From Pseudescherichia sp032055545 (GTDB lineage Bacteria; Pseudomonadota; Gammaproteobacteria; Enterobacterales; Enterobacteriaceae): a DNA stretch of 64,000 bases. A program made the position numbers and the translations under genes. Below are positions 42,996 through 52,142 of the stretch, piece by piece. The notes beneath the pieces were generated by a model. It made no database searches and was not told where the DNA came from. It saw nothing but the letters and a program-made list of their open reading frames with translations. Position 1 is the first letter of the stretch, and every line of letters begins with the position of its first letter. The stretch spans positions 1 to 64,000 of the forward strand of contig DAMBQR010000007.1 in NCBI GenBank assembly GCA_032055545.1, given 5' to 3'.

Positions 42996-43370
42996 CTACT
43001 TCACGCTAAACCGGTAGCTGCCCTGAGTTTTATGCCCGTCAACGGAGACAACGTGCCACGCTACGGTATACTGGTCAGGCTTCAGAGCCTGTTCGATAGG
43101 CACAATCAGCTGCGTTTTATCCTTATCGTTACGCTTCACCGCTCCGATTTTCACCGTCTGCTGCTGCGATCCGGTAACCGTCACGCCGCTAAACTTAGGC
43201 TCAATGCCTTCAGAAAAGTTAAGGGTTAGCGCCTGCGGAGCTGCGGTAACATTGGCGTCGGCGGCCGGATACTGATGTTTAAGGTGCGCATGGGCAAAGA
43301 CGGCAGGCGATGCGGCCAGAGATGCAGCCAGCAGCAGGGCGCGCCAGGTATACGTTGTGGTAAAACCCAT
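42996..43370 (-). CDS. yobA: CopC-family periplasmic copper protein YobA
   Basis: A 124-residue protein with a signal peptide ending at VFA, followed by HAHLKHQYPAADA. The histidine at the mature N-terminus is the usual CopC Cu(II) ligand, and further ligands appear in AWHVVSVDGHKTQGSYRF. The CopC beta-sandwich pattern LTLNFSEGIEP is present. It is first gene of yobA-yebZ-yebY and divergent from holE. Confidence 0.94.
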   Translation of the reverse strand: MGFTTTYTWRALLLAASLAASPAVFAHAHLKHQYPAADANVTAAPQALTLNFSEGIEPKFSGVTVTGSQQQTVKIGAVKRNDKDKTQLIVPIEQALKPDQYTVAWHVVSVDGHKTQGSYRFSVK

Positions 43371-43504
43371 CGTTCTATTCCTTTTTGTTATCTGTATAGC
43401 GCAAAGAATAACTCTGTATAATGACTGAGTCGAGTCTGTACAGGCGCAGACTTGCCTTTCTGTCGCAGGCTTAGTAATTTTGCGCCGTATAACCGGGAGG
43501 ACCT

Positions 43505-43735
43505 ATGAAAACCAATCTTGCACAACTGCCTCAGGACGAGATGGACAAAGTTAACGTTGATCTGGCAGCGGCTGGCGTGGCGTTTAAAGAGCGTTACAAT
43601 ATGCCGGTTATTGCGGAGGTGGTTGAGCGCGAGCAGCCCGCCCATCTGCGCGACTGGTTCCGTGAGCGGCTGATTGCCCATCGTCTGGCATCCGTGTCAC
43701 TCTCGCGCCTGCCCTATGAGCCTAAGATCAAATAA
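43505..43735 (+). CDS. holE: DNA polymerase III theta subunit
   Basis: Small subunit that binds and stabilises the epsilon proofreading subunit of the replicase core. It is 76 residues, identical in length to E. coli HolE, with MDKVNVDLAAAGVAFKERYN, HLRDWFRERLIAHRLAS and LSRLPYEPKIK conserved. GGGAGGA precedes the ATG. exoX follows after 23 bases; the E. coli gene yobB is not present between them. Confidence 0.97.
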   Translation: MKTNLAQLPQDEMDKVNVDLAAAGVAFKERYNMPVIAEVVEREQPAHLRDWFRERLIAHRLASVSLSRLPYEPKIK

Positions 43736-43758
43736 TCGACCCGGTTTCTGGAGATAAG

Positions 43759-44421
43759 ATGTTACGCGTAATCGATACTGAAACCTGCGGCCTGCAGGGC
43801 GGCATCGTTGAAATCGCCTCGGTGGACGTCATTGACGGGCAGATTGTTAACCCGATGAGCCACCTTGTGCGTCCGGATCGCCCTATCAGCCGTCAGGCGA
43901 TGGCTATCCACCGCATCACCGAAGAGATGGTCGCCGATCAGCCATGGATCGAAGATATTCTGCCGCACTACCTGGGCAGCAGCTGGTACGTTGCGCACAA
44001 TGCCAGCTTCGATCGTCGCGTGCTGCCGGAGATGCCAGGCGAGTGGATCTGCACGATGAAGCTGGCCCGCCGTCTGTGGCCCGGGATCCAGTACGGCAAT
44101 ATGGCGCTCTACAAGTCGCGCAAGCTGAGCGTACAGACGCCGCCGGGGCTGCATTCTCACCGGGCGCTGTATGACTGCTACATCACCGCCGCGCTGCTGA
44201 TTGACATCATGGAGAACTCAGGCTGGACGCCGGATCAGATGGTGACCATTACCGGCCGCCCAGCCCTGATGACCACCTTTACCTTCGGTAAATACCGTGG
44301 AAAAGCGGTGTCCGACATCGCCGACCGCGATCCGGGCTATCTGCGCTGGCTCTACAATAATCTGGAGCGCATGAGTCCCGAACTGCGGCTGACGTTAAAA
44401 CACTATCTTGACGAAAATTAG
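43759..44421 (+). CDS. exoX: Exodeoxyribonuclease X
   Basis: DnaQ-like 3'-5' exonuclease active in mismatch repair and UV tolerance. The 220-residue protein has the DEDDh residues: VIDTETCG at the start, HNASFDRRVL near residue 80, and the late HSHRALYDCYITA near 135-147. A C-terminal TFTFGKYRGKAVSDIA region follows, as in E. coli. The stop overlaps that of ptrB by four bases. Confidence 0.96.
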   Translation: MLRVIDTETCGLQGGIVEIASVDVIDGQIVNPMSHLVRPDRPISRQAMAIHRITEEMVADQPWIEDILPHYLGSSWYVAHNASFDRRVLPEMPGEWICTMKLARRLWPGIQYGNMALYKSRKLSVQTPPGLHSHRALYDCYITAALLIDIMENSGWTPDQMVTITGRPALMTTFTFGKYRGKAVSDIADRDPGYLRWLYNNLERMSPELRLTLKHYLDEN

Positions 44422-46475
44422 CTTTTTTTGCCGGGCAGCGTACCCTGCGCCAGCGCCACGAGAAAAGCAAATTCCAGCGCAACGCCTTCGTAGGATTTAA
44501 AGCGGCCCGATTTCCCCCCGTGGCCTGCGTCCATATCCGTACAGAGCAGCAGCAGATTATCGTCGGTTTTCGTTGCCCGTAGCTTCGCCACCCACTTGGC
44601 TGGCTCCCAGTACTGCACCTGGGAGTCATGCAGGCCGGTGGTCACCAGCAGATGGGGATAGGCCTGAGCGCTGACGTTATCGTACGGGCTATAGCTTTTC
44701 ATATAGCGATAGTAGGTCTCGTCCTGCGGGTTCCCCCACTCCTCAAACTCCCCTGTGGTTAACGGAATGGACTCATCGAGCATGGTTGTCACCACGTCCA
44801 CGAAGGGAACCTGTGCGATGGCCCCGTGGAACAGGCCTGGGCGTTCGTTAATCACGGTGCCGATCAGCATCCCGCCTGCACTGCCCCCCATGCCGTAGCA
44901 GTAGCGTGTAGACCCATAACCCTGGGCCAGCAGCGCATCACAGACGTCAATATAGTCATTGAACGTGTTTCTTTTCTTGAGAAACTTACCGTCCTCATAC
45001 CAGTGCTGACCCAGCTCGCCGCCGCCGCGAATATGGGCGATGGCAAAGACAAAGCCGCGATCCAGCAGGCTAAGGCGGCTGCTGCTAAAGTCGGCATCGA
45101 TGCTGCTGCCGTAGGAGCCGTAGCCGTAGACCAGCAGCGGATTTTGCCCCTTACGGAAATGTTTTTGGTTATAGACCAGCGAGACCGGAACCTCGACGCC
45201 GTCACGCGCCTTGATCCACAGGTGTTCGCTACGGTACTGGCTGGCGTCAAAGCCGTGCACCTCCGTCTGCTTGAGCACCCGCCGCTCGCCGGTATCCATA
45301 TCCAGCTCAAACAGCGTATCCGGCGTGGTCATCGAAGAGTAGCCGTAGCGCAGCCGTGAAGTTTCAGGCTCAGGGTTATAAGCAAGCCAGGTCACATAGG
45401 CCGGATCGTCAAAGGCAATACCGGTAACCTCGCGGGTTTTACGGTTGATCTGCCGCAGGCTGGTCAGGCCGCGCTGACGCTCCTCCACCACCAGCCAGTC
45501 GGTAAAGAGCGTGAAGCCCTCCAGCATGATGTGTGGCCTTGGCGGGATCAGCACCTCCCACTGCTTATTGTTGCGCACCTTAGTCCGGTAGAGGCCAAAG
45601 TTTTTCCCCTCACGGTTTGAGCGCAGGTAGAAGGTGTGCTGGTAATGGTCAAGGTTGTACTCATGATCCTTACGCCGGGGCAGGAACATAATGGGCTGGG
45701 CATCCGGCAGCTCCGCATCCAACAGCAGGCACTCACTGGTGGTGGCGCTGGCCAGATAGATGATCACGTAGTGCTGGGAGGTCGTCTTATGCAGGCTGAC
45801 GTAGAAGGTCTCGTCCTTCTCCTCATAAACCAGCTCATCCTGGGCAGCAGGCGTACCGATAGTGTGCCGCCAGACCTGGTAAGGGAGCAGCGTTTTAGCA
45901 TGCTTACGCACGTAGTAGAGGGTTTCGGAGTCATTGATCCAGACGAAATCCGGCGTAACGTTATCCAGCATCTCCGGATACCAGTTCCCGCTCTCCAGAT
46001 TACGAAAGCGCAGGCCGTACTGACGCCGGGAGAGATAATCCTCCGCCAGCGCCATAATGTTGTTATCTGGCGAAACGGCCAAACCGCCCAGGGTATAGAA
46101 CTCGCTGTGGGCGGCGCGCTTGTTGGCATCCAGCAGCACCTGCCACTCGTCCCACTCGCAGCTGAGCACCGACTGGCGCTGATAGATGGCGTACTCGCAG
46201 CCCGGCTCATAAACGTGCCGGTAGCGGTAGCCGTTACGGGTATAGGGCGCAGAGACTTCGCGCTGAGGAAGACGATCGACGATCTCTTTTAACAGACGAT
46301 CCTGTAACGCCTGCTGCGAAGCCATTACGTCGCGCCCGTAGTCATTCTCCTGGTGCAAATAGTCCAGGACATCCTGATCCGAACGCGTATCGTCGCGCAG
46401 CCAGTAGTAGTCGTCTGTTCGCGTATCGCCATGCAGGGTCATGACGTGCGGTACTTTTTTTGCTTTTGGTGGCAT
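44418..46475 (-). CDS. ptrB: Oligopeptidase B
   Basis: Cytoplasmic serine peptidase (S9A) that cleaves after Arg and Lys in short peptides. The 685-residue protein (686 in E. coli) has the N-terminal beta-propeller and a C-terminal alpha/beta hydrolase domain. The nucleophile is in GMGGSAGGMLIG near residue 532, and the catalytic histidine in MDAGHGGKSGRF near 652. VSLVYNQKHF and IAHIRGGGELG are typical. It converges with exoX. Confidence 0.97.
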   Translation of the reverse strand: MPPKAKKVPHVMTLHGDTRTDDYYWLRDDTRSDQDVLDYLHQENDYGRDVMASQQALQDRLLKEIVDRLPQREVSAPYTRNGYRYRHVYEPGCEYAIYQRQSVLSCEWDEWQVLLDANKRAAHSEFYTLGGLAVSPDNNIMALAEDYLSRRQYGLRFRNLESGNWYPEMLDNVTPDFVWINDSETLYYVRKHAKTLLPYQVWRHTIGTPAAQDELVYEEKDETFYVSLHKTTSQHYVIIYLASATTSECLLLDAELPDAQPIMFLPRRKDHEYNLDHYQHTFYLRSNREGKNFGLYRTKVRNNKQWEVLIPPRPHIMLEGFTLFTDWLVVEERQRGLTSLRQINRKTREVTGIAFDDPAYVTWLAYNPEPETSRLRYGYSSMTTPDTLFELDMDTGERRVLKQTEVHGFDASQYRSEHLWIKARDGVEVPVSLVYNQKHFRKGQNPLLVYGYGSYGSSIDADFSSSRLSLLDRGFVFAIAHIRGGGELGQHWYEDGKFLKKRNTFNDYIDVCDALLAQGYGSTRYCYGMGGSAGGMLIGTVINERPGLFHGAIAQVPFVDVVTTMLDESIPLTTGEFEEWGNPQDETYYRYMKSYSPYDNVSAQAYPHLLVTTGLHDSQVQYWEPAKWVAKLRATKTDDNLLLLCTDMDAGHGGKSGRFKSYEGVALEFAFLVALAQGTLPGKKS

Positions 46476-46559
46476 AGCGTTTTCTTTTCAGTTTACACCC
46501 TATAAGGGTGGCAAAACCCACGCATGTTGCAAGCGAAACGCGCCACCACCGCGTGTAAG

Positions 46560-47219
46560 CTAGCCTGGCAACGCGCTTTTTTGCGCTTTGAGGTCCTGCT
46601 CAATGCCATCACGCACGTCCTGAGGGATCTTCAGGGCATCGCCGAGCGCATTGAGATAGCTGCGCTCCATAAAGTGATCGATATCAATAGCGGCACAGCT
46701 AAGGAAGTAGAGCTCCAGCGCCTCCTCCTCGTTACGTACGTCGCGGGCCAACCGCTGGGGATCGAGCGGCTGCTCGATGGCCTGAGCCACCAGCGCCCTG
46801 CCCTGCTCCTCTACGCCAGCTTCCCGCATTTGCAGGTCAATCGCTTCGCGCTCGCGGGCATCAATGTGACCGTCGCTTTTCGCGGCAAAGACCAGGGCAA
46901 GGATCAGACGTTCAGTACGCACGTCCAGCGGCGAGCTTTGCTGACCAAACTGCGGCTCGTTCTGGTGCGCAGTCCGCACGCGATCTTTGTATTTGTTCCA
47001 CAGCACCGTGCCGGCAACGGCTCCACCACCGACCAACAGCGCGCTGGTACCGTATTTGGTGAGTAGCTTACGGGAAGAGGAGTTTGAGACCAGCAGTCCC
47101 GCCAGGCCACCTAATGCGCCCGGCACCAGCAGCTTGCTCAGCCCTTGTCCGTCGCCAGATGAAGCGGATGCTCCTTTCTGGCCCAGCAGCGACTGTAGTT
47201 GATTCATCCAGTTAGTCAT
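46560..47219 (-). CDS. yebE: DUF533 inner-membrane protein YebE
   Basis: A 219-residue protein, the same length as E. coli YebE. It has a hydrophobic N-terminal segment (LVPGALGGLAGLLVSNSSS and LLVGGGAVAGTVLW, about residues 30-75) and a C-terminal TerB-like domain (AAKSDGHIDAREREAIDLQM). Its function is unknown. In E. coli it is induced by Cpx envelope stress, which I did not verify from sites here. Confidence 0.93.
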   Translation of the reverse strand: MTNWMNQLQSLLGQKGASASSGDGQGLSKLLVPGALGGLAGLLVSNSSSRKLLTKYGTSALLVGGGAVAGTVLWNKYKDRVRTAHQNEPQFGQQSSPLDVRTERLILALVFAAKSDGHIDAREREAIDLQMREAGVEEQGRALVAQAIEQPLDPQRLARDVRNEEEALELYFLSCAAIDIDHFMERSYLNALGDALKIPQDVRDGIEQDLKAQKSALPG

Positions 47220-47314
47220 AATTTCCCCCGATTATTCTGTGTCAAACCACAGAGTAAGCGAGGGGTTGTCAGGAAATGTCTAAGCTGGCTAAAGAAGCGA
47301 AAATGCGGCTTTGG

Positions 47315-47662
47315 TTATTGATGGGAATAGACAGCCTTGCCACCTTTACAGTCAACCGCAACCCGATAGTGGATATCGGTATTTTTACCGCGCACAGTCA
47401 GCGGAACGGTCCACTTATCGTTTTTGCCCGTGATCTCTTTGACGTTAATCCAGGCAACCGGATCGGCCTGTCCCAGCGTCTCCTGATCGTCAGCCCAGCG
47501 CGCAATGCGGTTCTGCTGATAGTCACGCTTGACGCTGGCAGCGATACCGGAGGCATCCAGCCCCTCACAGCCAGGGAACTTCACTGATTTATCATTCGCA
47601 GCCTGTACGCCAGCGCTGCCGGCCAGCAGGGCCAGACCGAGCAGTAGTCCTAATCTGTTCAT
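47315..47662 (-). CDS. yebF: Exported protein YebF
   Basis: A small secreted protein of 115 residues, related to colicin M immunity-type folds and known in E. coli to reach the medium. It has a signal peptide (MNRLGLLLGLALLAGSAGVQ). The mature part contains GLDASGIAASVKRDYQQNRI and two cysteines (PGCEG, VDCKG) that form a disulfide in the family. The start after AGGAGATAAGC is preferred to the longer frame at 47704. Confidence 0.94.
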   Translation of the reverse strand: MNRLGLLLGLALLAGSAGVQAANDKSVKFPGCEGLDASGIAASVKRDYQQNRIARWADDQETLGQADPVAWINVKEITGKNDKWTVPLTVRGKNTDIHYRVAVDCKGGKAVYSHQ

Positions 47663-47727
47663 GCTTATCTCCTGTGAACATAACCCACACAAAGCATGGT
47701 ACAAATTACCGGCAGCGCAAGCTGTTG

Positions 47728-48036
47728 TTAGGCTGCTTTGGTACGTTTAGACGTTGGCATATCCGTTACGGTATCACCTTTGACCGGAGCCGCATCAGGG
47801 TCCGGAAGCTTACCGGAGCGGAACACTGCGCTAAAGGTCTCTTTTTGCTCAGCCAGCCACAGCGCCATCTGCTCACGCTGCGCGTCATCAAACGCAACGG
47901 GTGCATTTACCAGCACGCCCTCCAGCACTTCTGCCAGATCGAGCATTTTGTCGTACGCATCGGCTTCCTTTTTGCTGGCAAAAGACATTTTTTCCTCACC
48001 TTCGCGGATTACCACGTATTTGACTTCAACCGCCAT
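47728..48036 (-). CDS. yebG: SOS-induced protein YebG
   Basis: A 102-residue protein (96 in E. coli) that starts MAVEVKYVVIREGEEKMSF and has KKEADAYDKML and LWLAEQKETF. Its biochemical function is unknown. It is SOS-induced in E. coli, and a LexA box lies 18 bases upstream of the start here. It is divergent from purT. Confidence 0.94.
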   Translation of the reverse strand: MAVEVKYVVIREGEEKMSFASKKEADAYDKMLDLAEVLEGVLVNAPVAFDDAQREQMALWLAEQKETFSAVFRSGKLPDPDAAPVKGDTVTDMPTSKRTKAA

Positions 48037-48053
48037 AATGCAGCCTCATTTAC

Positions 48054-48069
48054 CTGTTTATTTATACAG
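48054..48069 (-). promoter_or_regulatory. LexA (SOS) box of yebG
   Basis: CTGTTTATTTATACAG (plus strand) has the exact CTGT-N8-ACAG arms with an AT-rich centre. It lies 18 bases upstream of the yebG ATG and implies LexA repression. Confidence 0.92.
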
Positions 48070-48115
48070 TATAATAGTAAGCATTTTGCAGCAGGATTGC
48101 AAGCCAAAAAAAGAC

Positions 48116-48131
48116 ACGCAAACGTTTTCGT
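48116..48131 (+). promoter_or_regulatory. PurR operator in the purT promoter
   Basis: ACGCAAACGTTTTCGT matches the PurR consensus ACGCAAACGTTTGCGT at 15 of 16 positions. It lies in the spacer directly upstream of the -10 hexamer TATAAT (48133-48138), so PurR would block RNA polymerase. Confidence 0.92.
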
Positions 48132-48166
48132 GTATAATAGTCCGAAATTTTTAACCGGTGGATATT

Positions 48167-49345
48167 ATGACTTTTTTAGGTACCGCGCTGCGTCCGGCAG
48201 CCACCCGTGTGATGCTGTTAGGCTCCGGTGAACTGGGTAAAGAGGTGGCCATTGAGTGCCAGCGTTTGGGCATCGAAGTAGTTGCCGTAGACCGCTATGC
48301 CGACGCCCCGGCGATGCATGTGGCCCACCGTGCGCACGTCATCAACATGCTGGACGGCGAGGCGTTGAAAGCGCTGGTGGCGCAGGAGAAACCGGATTTT
48401 ATTGTTCCGGAGATCGAAGCCATTGCCACCGATATGCTTCTTGAGCTTGAGGCCCAGGGGCAGCAGGTGGTGCCCTGCGCCCGCGCCGCCAAGCTGACCA
48501 TGAACCGGGAGGGGATCCGCCGTCTGGCTGCTGAAGAGCTGAACCTGCCCACCTCGACCTACCGCTTCGCCGACAGCGAAACCGCGTTTGAAGAGGCGGT
48601 CGCGGCGCTGGGCCTGCCATGTATTATCAAGCCGGTGATGAGCTCCTCTGGCAAAGGCCAGAGCTTTATTCGCAGCGCCGATCGGCTGCCTGACGCCTGG
48701 CAGTATGCCCAGCTCGGCGGTCGCGCCGGGGCGGGACGAGTCATCGTCGAAGGCGTAGTTAAGTTTGACTTTGAAATTACCCTCCTGACCGTCAGCGCCG
48801 TGGACGGGGTGCACTTCTGCGATCCTATTGGTCATCGCCAGGAGGATGGCGACTATCGAGAGTCCTGGCAGCCGCAGCAGATGAGCGAATTGGCCCTCTC
48901 CCGTGCGCAGGCGATCGCCCGCGACGTGGTGCTGGCGCTGGGTGGCTACGGCCTGTTTGGTGTGGAGCTGTTCGTCTGTGGCGACGAGGTGATCTTTAGC
49001 GAGGTGTCGCCGCGCCCGCACGATACCGGTATGGTCACGCTAATCTCCCAGGATCTCTCTGAGTTCGCCCTGCACGTTCGCGCTTTCCTCGGCCTGCCGA
49101 TAGGCGGCGTGCGTCAGTACGGCCCGTCTGCCTCAGCAGTGATCCTGCCGGAATTGAAGAGCAACAACGTTACTTTTGATAACGTGCAGAGCGCAGTTGG
49201 AGCGGGTCTACAGCTGCGCCTGTTCGGCAAGCCGGAAATTGATGGTACGCGGCGGTTAGGCGTGGCGTTAGCCACCGGTGAAAGCGTGGATGAGGCGGTG
49301 AAGCGGGCAACAGACGCCGCCGCCAGCGTGGTGGTGAAGGGATAA
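48167..49345 (+). CDS. purT: Formate-dependent GAR transformylase PurT
   Basis: ATP-grasp enzyme that makes formylglycinamide ribonucleotide from GAR, formate and ATP in purine synthesis. The 392-residue protein starts MTFLGTALRPAATRVMLLGS. Its ATP-grasp motifs include CIIKPVMSSSGKGQSF, VEGVVKFDFEITLLTV, and the metal-binding GVELFVCGDEVIFSEVSPRP near residue 270. The GTG three codons upstream is rejected for length. The PurR box and -10 upstream show purine repression. Confidence 0.97.
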   Translation: MTFLGTALRPAATRVMLLGSGELGKEVAIECQRLGIEVVAVDRYADAPAMHVAHRAHVINMLDGEALKALVAQEKPDFIVPEIEAIATDMLLELEAQGQQVVPCARAAKLTMNREGIRRLAAEELNLPTSTYRFADSETAFEEAVAALGLPCIIKPVMSSSGKGQSFIRSADRLPDAWQYAQLGGRAGAGRVIVEGVVKFDFEITLLTVSAVDGVHFCDPIGHRQEDGDYRESWQPQQMSELALSRAQAIARDVVLALGGYGLFGVELFVCGDEVIFSEVSPRPHDTGMVTLISQDLSEFALHVRAFLGLPIGGVRQYGPSASAVILPELKSNNVTFDNVQSAVGAGLQLRLFGKPEIDGTRRLGVALATGESVDEAVKRATDAAASVVVKG

Positions 49346-49373
49346 AAAAAACGGGCCGAATGGCCCGTTTTTA
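49345..49373. terminator. Bidirectional terminator between purT and eda
   Basis: ACGGGCC and GGCCCGT pair around GAAT, with an A run on the left and a T run on the right. It serves both convergent transcripts. Confidence 0.92.
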
Positions 49374-49390
49374 TCGCGATACAGTAACGA

Positions 49391-50032
49391 TTACTGCTTC
49401 GCACCCTCTACTGCTTCGCGCGCCAGCTGAGTGATACGATCGTAATCACCCGCCTCCAGCGCGTCGGCCGGAACCAGCCATGAGCCACCGATGCACAGCA
49501 CGCTTTTCAGCGCCAGGTAGTCACGGTAGTTTGCCGGAGAGATGCCGCCGGTTGGGCAGAAACGCACCTGTGAGAACGGACCGGCAATCGCCTGCAGCGC
49601 TTTAGTACCGCCGTTGGCCTCCGCCGGGAAGAATTTAAACTCTTTCAGACCGTAATCGAGGCCGAGCATCAGCTCAGACACGGTGCTGATGCCGGGGATC
49701 AGCGGAATGGTGCCTTCGGTTGCGGCCTTCAGCAGCGGCTCGGTCAGGCCCGGGCTGATAGCAAACTGCGCGCCTGCTTCGGTCACTTCCGCCAGTTGCT
49801 GCGGGTTCAGTACCGTACCGGCACCAATGATTGCTTCCGGGACTTCTTTCGCAATGGCGCGGATCGCATCCATGGCACAGGCGGTACGCAGAGTGACTTC
49901 CAGCACGCGAACGCCGCCGGCAACCAGCGCTTTCGCCATCGGTACCGCGTGTTCCAGTTTGTTCACCACGATAACCGGGACAACAGGACCCGTTTTCAGG
50001 ATTGCTTCAGCACTCGTTTTCCAGTTTTTCAT
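49391..50032 (-). CDS. eda: KDPG/KHG aldolase
   Basis: Trimeric class I aldolase that cleaves 2-keto-3-deoxy-6-phosphogluconate to pyruvate and glyceraldehyde 3-phosphate. It is 213 residues, the E. coli length. The active-site residues are visible: E45 and R49 in LEVTLRTAC, and the Schiff-base lysine in EFKFFPAEANGG near residue 133. ISPGL and FCPTGGI are conserved. It lies 39 bases after edd and completes the Entner-Doudoroff pathway. Confidence 0.97.
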   Translation of the reverse strand: MKNWKTSAEAILKTGPVVPVIVVNKLEHAVPMAKALVAGGVRVLEVTLRTACAMDAIRAIAKEVPEAIIGAGTVLNPQQLAEVTEAGAQFAISPGLTEPLLKAATEGTIPLIPGISTVSELMLGLDYGLKEFKFFPAEANGGTKALQAIAGPFSQVRFCPTGGISPANYRDYLALKSVLCIGGSWLVPADALEAGDYDRITQLAREAVEGAKQ

Positions 50033-50071
50033 CAGAATTTTTCTCTCGCCCGATCTAAATAATTTATCAGT

Positions 50072-51883
50072 TTAAAAAGTGATACAGGTTGCGCCCTGCT
50101 CCGCACCGGAGAGTTTTTCACGCAGTGCGCTAAACATTTCGCGGCCAGTACCTACGCGCGCGCTACTCAGGTCAGGAATGTGCGGCTGACGTGCAGCAAG
50201 CTCGGTGTCATCCACCAGCAGAGTCAACTCCCCTGTCTGTCCATTTACGCGGATGATATCGCCCTCGCGTACCTTTGCCAGCAACCCGCCGTCATACGCT
50301 TCTGGTGTTACATGGATCGCCGACGGTACTTTACCTGATGCGCCGGAGAGCCGTCCATCGGTGACTAATGCGATTTTGAAACGGCGGTCCAATAATACAC
50401 CAAGTGGTGGCATCAGTTTATGTAATTCTGGCATGCCGTTCGCTTTTGGCCCTTGATGCCGGACAACAACCACGCAGTCACGATCAAGCAGACCGGCTTC
50501 AAAAGCGGGTAATACGTCGTGCTGGCTCTCAAAAATCACCGCAGGCGCCTCGACTACCTGATTCTCTACCGGGACGGCAGAGGTCTTCATCACCGCACGG
50601 CCAAGGTTGCCGCTGAGCACTTTCGTACCGCCGTGGTGCGAGAACGGCTTGTCGATAGAGGCAATGATATCGCTGTCCAGCGAGGCGCTGGCCCCGTCGC
50701 GCCAGTCCAGTTCACCGTCGTTCAGCCATGGCTCGAGGGTATAACGCGACAGACCATGACCTACCACGGTGTTGACATCCTCATGCAGCAGGCCGCCCTT
50801 CAGCAGCTCACGCATCAGCACCGGTACGCCGCCCGCAGCCTGGAAGTGGTTGATATCCGCCGGGCCGTTGGGGTAGAGACGCGCCATCAGCGGAACCACT
50901 TCGGAGAGTTCGGAGAAGTCATCCCAGTTGATGATGATGCCAGCGGCGCGCGCCATCGCCACCAGGTGCATGGTGTGGTTAGTGGAGCCGCCCGTCGCCA
51001 GCAGGGCGACGATGCCGTTGACCACCACCTTCTCATCGATCATCTTGCCGAGCGGCATCCACTCGTTACCGTTGCCGGTCAGGCGAGTCACCTGGCGAGC
51101 AGCGGCCACGGTCAACGCTTCACGCAGCGGCGCATCGGGATGCACAAATGACGAGCCGGGGAGCTGCATGCCCATAAATTCAATAACCATCTGGTTAGTA
51201 TTGGCCGTGCCGTAGAAGGTGCAGGTGCCCGGTGCATGGTAGGAGGCCGCCTCCGACTCCAGCAGCGCCATGCGATCAACTTTGCCTTCGGCGTAGAGCT
51301 GGCGGATCCGTACCTTCTCTTTGTTTGGCAGGCCGCTGGCCATCGGCCCTGACGGCACAAACAGCGCGGGCAGATGACCAAAGGAGAGCGCGGCCATCGC
51401 CAGCCCCGGGACAATTTTATCGCAGACGCCAAGATAGAGCGCGCCGTCAAACATGTTGTGCGACAGGCCGACCGCGGCAGACATGGCGATCACTTCCCGG
51501 CTGAGAAGGGAAAGCTCCATCCCATCCTGGCCCTGGGTCACGCCATCGCACATGGCCGGGACGCCGCCCGCCACCTGGCCTACGGCGTTAACCGAGTGCA
51601 GGGCTTTACGAATAATATCAGGGTAACGTTCATAGGGCTGGTGCGCGGAGAGCATGTCGTTGTAGGAGGTGATGATGGCGACGTTGTTACGCAGCATGCT
51701 TTTCAGCGAGGCCTTATCCTCCGGCTGGCAGGCGGCGAAACCGTGGGCCAGGTTGCCGCAGGCTAGCGACGAGCGGTGGACGGTGCTGCTTTTCGCCTGT
51801 TCGATGCGGGCAAGATAGGCGCTGCGGGTGGCATGAGAACGATCGATAATACGATTTGTTACCCGTAACAATGTCGAGTTCAT
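50072..51883 (-). CDS. edd: 6-phosphogluconate dehydratase
   Basis: Iron-sulfur dehydratase of the IlvD/Edd family that turns 6-phosphogluconate into KDPG. It is 603 residues, the E. coli length. Cluster cysteines appear in VPAMCDGVTQGQ, YLGVCDKIVPG and APGTCTFYGTANTNQ. GRLSGASGKVPSAIHV near the C-terminus is diagnostic. It is first gene of edd-eda, and a GntR-like operator lies 185 bases upstream. Confidence 0.97.
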   Translation of the reverse strand: MNSTLLRVTNRIIDRSHATRSAYLARIEQAKSSTVHRSSLACGNLAHGFAACQPEDKASLKSMLRNNVAIITSYNDMLSAHQPYERYPDIIRKALHSVNAVGQVAGGVPAMCDGVTQGQDGMELSLLSREVIAMSAAVGLSHNMFDGALYLGVCDKIVPGLAMAALSFGHLPALFVPSGPMASGLPNKEKVRIRQLYAEGKVDRMALLESEAASYHAPGTCTFYGTANTNQMVIEFMGMQLPGSSFVHPDAPLREALTVAAARQVTRLTGNGNEWMPLGKMIDEKVVVNGIVALLATGGSTNHTMHLVAMARAAGIIINWDDFSELSEVVPLMARLYPNGPADINHFQAAGGVPVLMRELLKGGLLHEDVNTVVGHGLSRYTLEPWLNDGELDWRDGASASLDSDIIASIDKPFSHHGGTKVLSGNLGRAVMKTSAVPVENQVVEAPAVIFESQHDVLPAFEAGLLDRDCVVVVRHQGPKANGMPELHKLMPPLGVLLDRRFKIALVTDGRLSGASGKVPSAIHVTPEAYDGGLLAKVREGDIIRVNGQTGELTLLVDDTELAARQPHIPDLSSARVGTGREMFSALREKLSGAEQGATCITF

Positions 51884-52067
51884 AAAGGCTCCTGAATATT
51901 AGATGTCCCGGGCGGCGGTATCGTGAATAAAGAGAGAATACGTAAACTACTAATCCGCCGTACTCCGGAGGCAAAATCGCTTCAGCCAGTGTAATAAAAA
52001 AAGCGGCAGGGTTGAATCCAGTGAAAGCGCAAAAGGGTAAAAATTGTGCGGGAATCTGCGTTGGATC
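51884..52067. promoter_or_regulatory. edd-eda leader and promoter region
   Basis: This stretch upstream of edd holds no gene. A GntR-like palindrome follows at 52068. No other element was identified with confidence. Confidence 0.4.
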
Positions 52068-52083
52068 ATGTTACCGGTAAAAT
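52068..52083 (-). promoter_or_regulatory. Candidate GntR operator of edd-eda
   Basis: ATGTTACCGGTAAAAT resembles the GntR (gluconate repressor) operator ATGTTACCCGTATCAT, with a symmetrical TTACCGGTAA core. GntR control of edd-eda is established in E. coli. Confidence 0.6.
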
Positions 52084-52099
52084 AGCGGCGCGATAGACA

Positions 52100-52126
52100 A
52101 AAAAAAACGGCCCCGCAGGGCCGTTT
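52100..52126 (-). terminator. Intrinsic terminator of zwf
   Basis: On the minus strand ACGGCCC and GGGCCGT pair around a four-base loop and are followed by a long T run, 16 bases after the zwf stop. Confidence 0.92.
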
Positions 52127-52142
52127 GAACGCGGCGAGTTAA

